Below, one piece after another: positions 30,870 to 32,624 of a stretch of DNA of 32,624 nucleotides. The notes under the pieces are model-generated. The model made no database searches, had not been told where the DNA came from, and saw only the letters and a program-made list of their open reading frames with translations. Numbering within the stretch: position 1 is the first letter of the stretch; each line of letters opens with the position of its first letter. Source of the DNA: Pseudomonadota bacterium (GTDB taxonomy: Bacteria > Pseudomonadota > Gammaproteobacteria > Burkholderiales > Burkholderiaceae_C); the NCBI GenBank assembly GCA_018240985.1, contig JAFEER010000258.1, positions 1 to 32,624 on the forward strand, written 5' to 3'. The position numbers were made by a program, and so were the translations under genes.

Positions 30870-31919
30870 AAGAAGGCGCGGGCGCTGGGCGGGGGGCTGC
30901 TGCTGCTGGGCTGCGCCCTGGTGCTGCTGGGCCTGGCCGTGGGCAGCAGCGGGTTGGAGAGCCTGCGCCCGCTGCTGCAGGGCGGCGGGATCGATGCCGC
31001 CATGGCGCGCCAGATCGTGTGGGAAATCCGCTTGCCGCGCACGCTGGGGGCCTGGGCGGCGGGTGCGTTGCTGGGCCTGGCCGGGGCGGTGGCGCAGGGG
31101 CTGTTTCGCAATCCGCTGGCCGATCCCTACCTGCTGGGCAGCGCCTCGGGCGCCTCGCTGGGCGTGGCGGCGGCGCTGGCGTTGATGGGCGGGGCCGGCG
31201 GCATGCTGGCGGCCTCCGGCACTACCGCCGTGGTGTCGGTGTATTCCGGCCACTGGCTGGTGCGGCTGGGGCTCACGGGCGCGGCCTTCGTCGGCGCCGT
31301 GGCTGCCGTGCTGCTCACGCTGGCCCTGGCGCGCGGCGTGCAGCACACGCTGCGCCTGCTGCTCGCCGGCGTGGTGGTGGGCGTGGTGCTGGGCGCCTGC
31401 ACCTCGCTCATCCTGCTGGTCTCGCCCGATTCGCTGCAGGCCATGCAGGGCTTTCTGCTCGGCTCCACCGGCTTTGTCGGCTGGACGTCCTGCCTGCTGC
31501 TGCTGGCCGTATGGCTGCCCTGCCTGGCCGTGGCCTGGATGCTGGCGCGCGCGCTCGACGCCCTGGCCCTGGGCGAGGCCACGGCGCACAGCCTGGGCCT
31601 GCCGCTGGCGCAGCAGCGCGCGGCGCTGGTGGCGGTGCTGGGGCTGGCCACGGGCGCCGCCGTGGCGCAGACCGGGCTGATCGCCTTCGTCGGCCTGGCC
31701 GCACCGCACCTGGTGCGCGCCGCCGTCAAGGTCACGCATGGCCGGCTGATGTGCCTCTCCAGCCTGATGGGCGGGGCGCTGCTCGCCGGCGCCGACCTGC
31801 TGGCGCGCGGCCTGTTGGCGCCGCAGGAGCTGCCGGTGGGCGTGCTCACCGCCGTGCTCGGCGGCGGCTACCTGCTGTGGCTGATGCACCGGCGCACGGC
31901 CGCGGGAGGTTTGCTGTGA
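30801..31919 (+). CDS. btuC: Cobalamin ABC transporter permease BtuC (FecCD family)
   Basis: A 372-residue inner-membrane permease with about ten helices. FecCD motifs are IRLPRTLGAWAAGALLGLAGAVAQGLFRNPLADPYLLGSASGASLG, LLLAGVVVGVVLGACTSLI, and the late block GLIAFVGLAAPHLVRAAVKVTHGRLM followed by LLAPQELPVGVLTAVLGGGYLLWLM. The coupling-helix region contacts the ATPase. The first 23 residues (MGVRFQFKPADATRPVNWTLTPIKK region) come from an inverted-repeat element and do not resemble normal BtuC starts, so the ancestral start lay near ARALGGGLLLL. ATG 30801 follows AGGA at 30788-30791. The stop overlaps the btuD GTG (GTGA). Confidence 0.92.
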   Translation: MGVRFQFKPADATRPVNWTLTPIKKARALGGGLLLLGCALVLLGLAVGSSGLESLRPLLQGGGIDAAMARQIVWEIRLPRTLGAWAAGALLGLAGAVAQGLFRNPLADPYLLGSASGASLGVAAALALMGGAGGMLAASGTTAVVSVYSGHWLVRLGLTGAAFVGAVAAVLLTLALARGVQHTLRLLLAGVVVGVVLGACTSLILLVSPDSLQAMQGFLLGSTGFVGWTSCLLLLAVWLPCLAVAWMLARALDALALGEATAHSLGLPLAQQRAALVAVLGLATGAAVAQTGLIAFVGLAAPHLVRAAVKVTHGRLMCLSSLMGGALLAGADLLARGLLAPQELPVGVLTAVLGGGYLLWLMHRRTAAGGLL

Positions 31920-32624
31920 CAGCTGCACAAACCATAGCTGTCAGCGCTTGCCAGATAAGCGCTGGAATCGGAAAACACCGCATATTGCATGGCATAGACC
32001 TGCCATTGCCGGCGGGGCGCTGGACCAGCATCGTCGGCCCCAATGGCGCCGGCAAGTCCACGCTGCTCAAGGTGCTGGCGGGCCTGTTGCCGGCCAGCGG
32101 CGGCCAGGTGCGGCTGCTCGGACGCGATCTGGCCGCCTGGGGCCGGCGCGAGCGTGCGCTGCAGCTCGCCTGGCTGGGCCAGAACGAGGCCGCGGCCGAC
32201 GACCTGCTGGTCTACGACGTGGCCATGCTCGGCCGCCTGCCGCACCAGGGCTGGATGCAGCCGGCCAGCAGCGCCGACCATGCCGCCGTGGAGCAGGCGC
32301 TGCGCGCCACGCAGGCCTGGGACTGGCGCGAACGGCCACTGTCGCAGCTCTCCGGCGGCGAGCGCCAGCGCGTGCTGCTGGCGCGCGCCCTGGCGGTGCA
32401 GGCCCAGGTGCTGCTGATGGACGAGCCGCTGGCGAATCTCGATCCGCCGCACCAGGCCGACTGGCTGCACAGCGTGCGCGCCCTGGTGCGCGCCGGGCGC
32501 ACCGTGGTCAGCGTGTTGCATGAAATTTCGCTGGCGCTGCAGGCCGACGACGTGGCCATCATCGCCCAGGGGCGCCTGGCGCACCATGGCGCGGCGCAGG
32601 ATGCGGCCACGCACCGCGCGCTGG
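31916..32624 (+). CDS. btuD: Cobalamin ABC transporter ATPase BtuD (partial, 3' end missing)
   Basis: The ATPase that powers BtuCF uptake; 236 residues are seen and the frame is open at the window edge. Walker A is GPNGAGKST (41-49), the Q-loop lies at AWLGQNE, the signature is LSGGERQR, Walker B is VLLMDEPLANLD and the switch histidine is in SVLHE. It starts at GTG 31916, overlapping the btuC stop by 4 nt. Codons 4-20 (AAQTIAVSACQISAGIG) are encoded by palindromic element copy C. Family members are about 250-260 residues, so little is missing. Confidence 0.93.
   Translation, partial: MTAAQTIAVSACQISAGIGKHRILHGIDLPLPAGRWTSIVGPNGAGKSTLLKVLAGLLPASGGQVRLLGRDLAAWGRRERALQLAWLGQNEAAADDLLVYDVAMLGRLPHQGWMQPASSADHAAVEQALRATQAWDWRERPLSQLSGGERQRVLLARALAVQAQVLLMDEPLANLDPPHQADWLHSVRALVRAGRTVVSVLHEISLALQADDVAIIAQGRLAHHGAAQDAATHRAL
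31926..31974. repeat. Short palindromic element, copy C, at the start of btuD
   Basis: ATAGCTGTCAGCGCTTG-CCAGAT-AAGCGCTGG has a clear CAGCGCTT / AAGCGCTG inverted core. It resembles copy D (10519-10573) at nearly every core position. It is read as the first residues of BtuD, before the first conserved strand of the ATPase fold. Confidence 0.55.

Overview
The window is GC-rich DNA from what looks like a betaproteobacterium of the Burkholderiales, probably family Comamonadaceae (Acidovorax/Alicycliphilus/Diaphorobacter-like). I infer this from two Bug-type (TctC) solute receptors, the zapB-like/zapA/6S RNA arrangement, a complete cbb3 oxidase locus with an Fnr-type regulator, and several short palindromic repeats. 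No 16S rRNA or tRNA is present to confirm it.

Region 1 (1-10517) holds two related acyl-CoA modules. Module 1 (492-6250, + strand) encodes a GntR/FCD regulator, malonyl-CoA decarboxylase, a Bug receptor, a crotonase-fold protein and a MatB-type malonyl-CoA synthetase. Module 2 (6299-10466) has a divergent GntR/FCD regulator followed by a crotonase-fold protein, a Bug receptor and a second MatB, and ends in a strong terminator. Module 2 has no malonyl-CoA decarboxylase gene. Its crotonase lacks both catalytic glutamates of hydratases, so it may be the decarboxylase or thioesterase step for malonate or a substituted malonate. Three palindromes sharing the core GATATATC lie in and around the module 2 regulator. 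The 3' parts of the two matB genes are nearly identical, which suggests gene conversion.

Region 2 (10575-22225) is a low-oxygen respiration locus. It runs uspA (- strand), ccoI, ccoS, ccoN, ccoO, ccoQ, ccoP, ccoG, fixH, an unknown small membrane protein, fnr (- strand), hemN and a UreH/TauE-like membrane protein. Sites of the form TTGAT-N4-ATCAA lie between uspA and ccoI, before ccoN and before hemN. This fits an Fnr regulon containing its own regulator, the terminal oxidase with its copper and heme supply, and a stress protein.

Region 3 (22331-26079) has two translationally coupled cyclic-di-GMP genes: a DUF3391/HD-GYP phosphodiesterase and a three-PAS GGDEF-EAL protein. A 166-bp near-perfect hairpin element sits on the stop codon of the second gene.

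Region 4 (26266-27068, - strand) carries a zapB-like gene, zapA and 6S RNA (ssrS). Region 5 (27115-32624, + strand) is a cobalamin uptake and salvage operon: cobalamin riboswitch, btuB, cobU/cobP, btuF, btuC and a truncated btuD. Short palindromic elements have been built into the coding parts of cobU, btuC, btuD and the module 1 crotonase gene.
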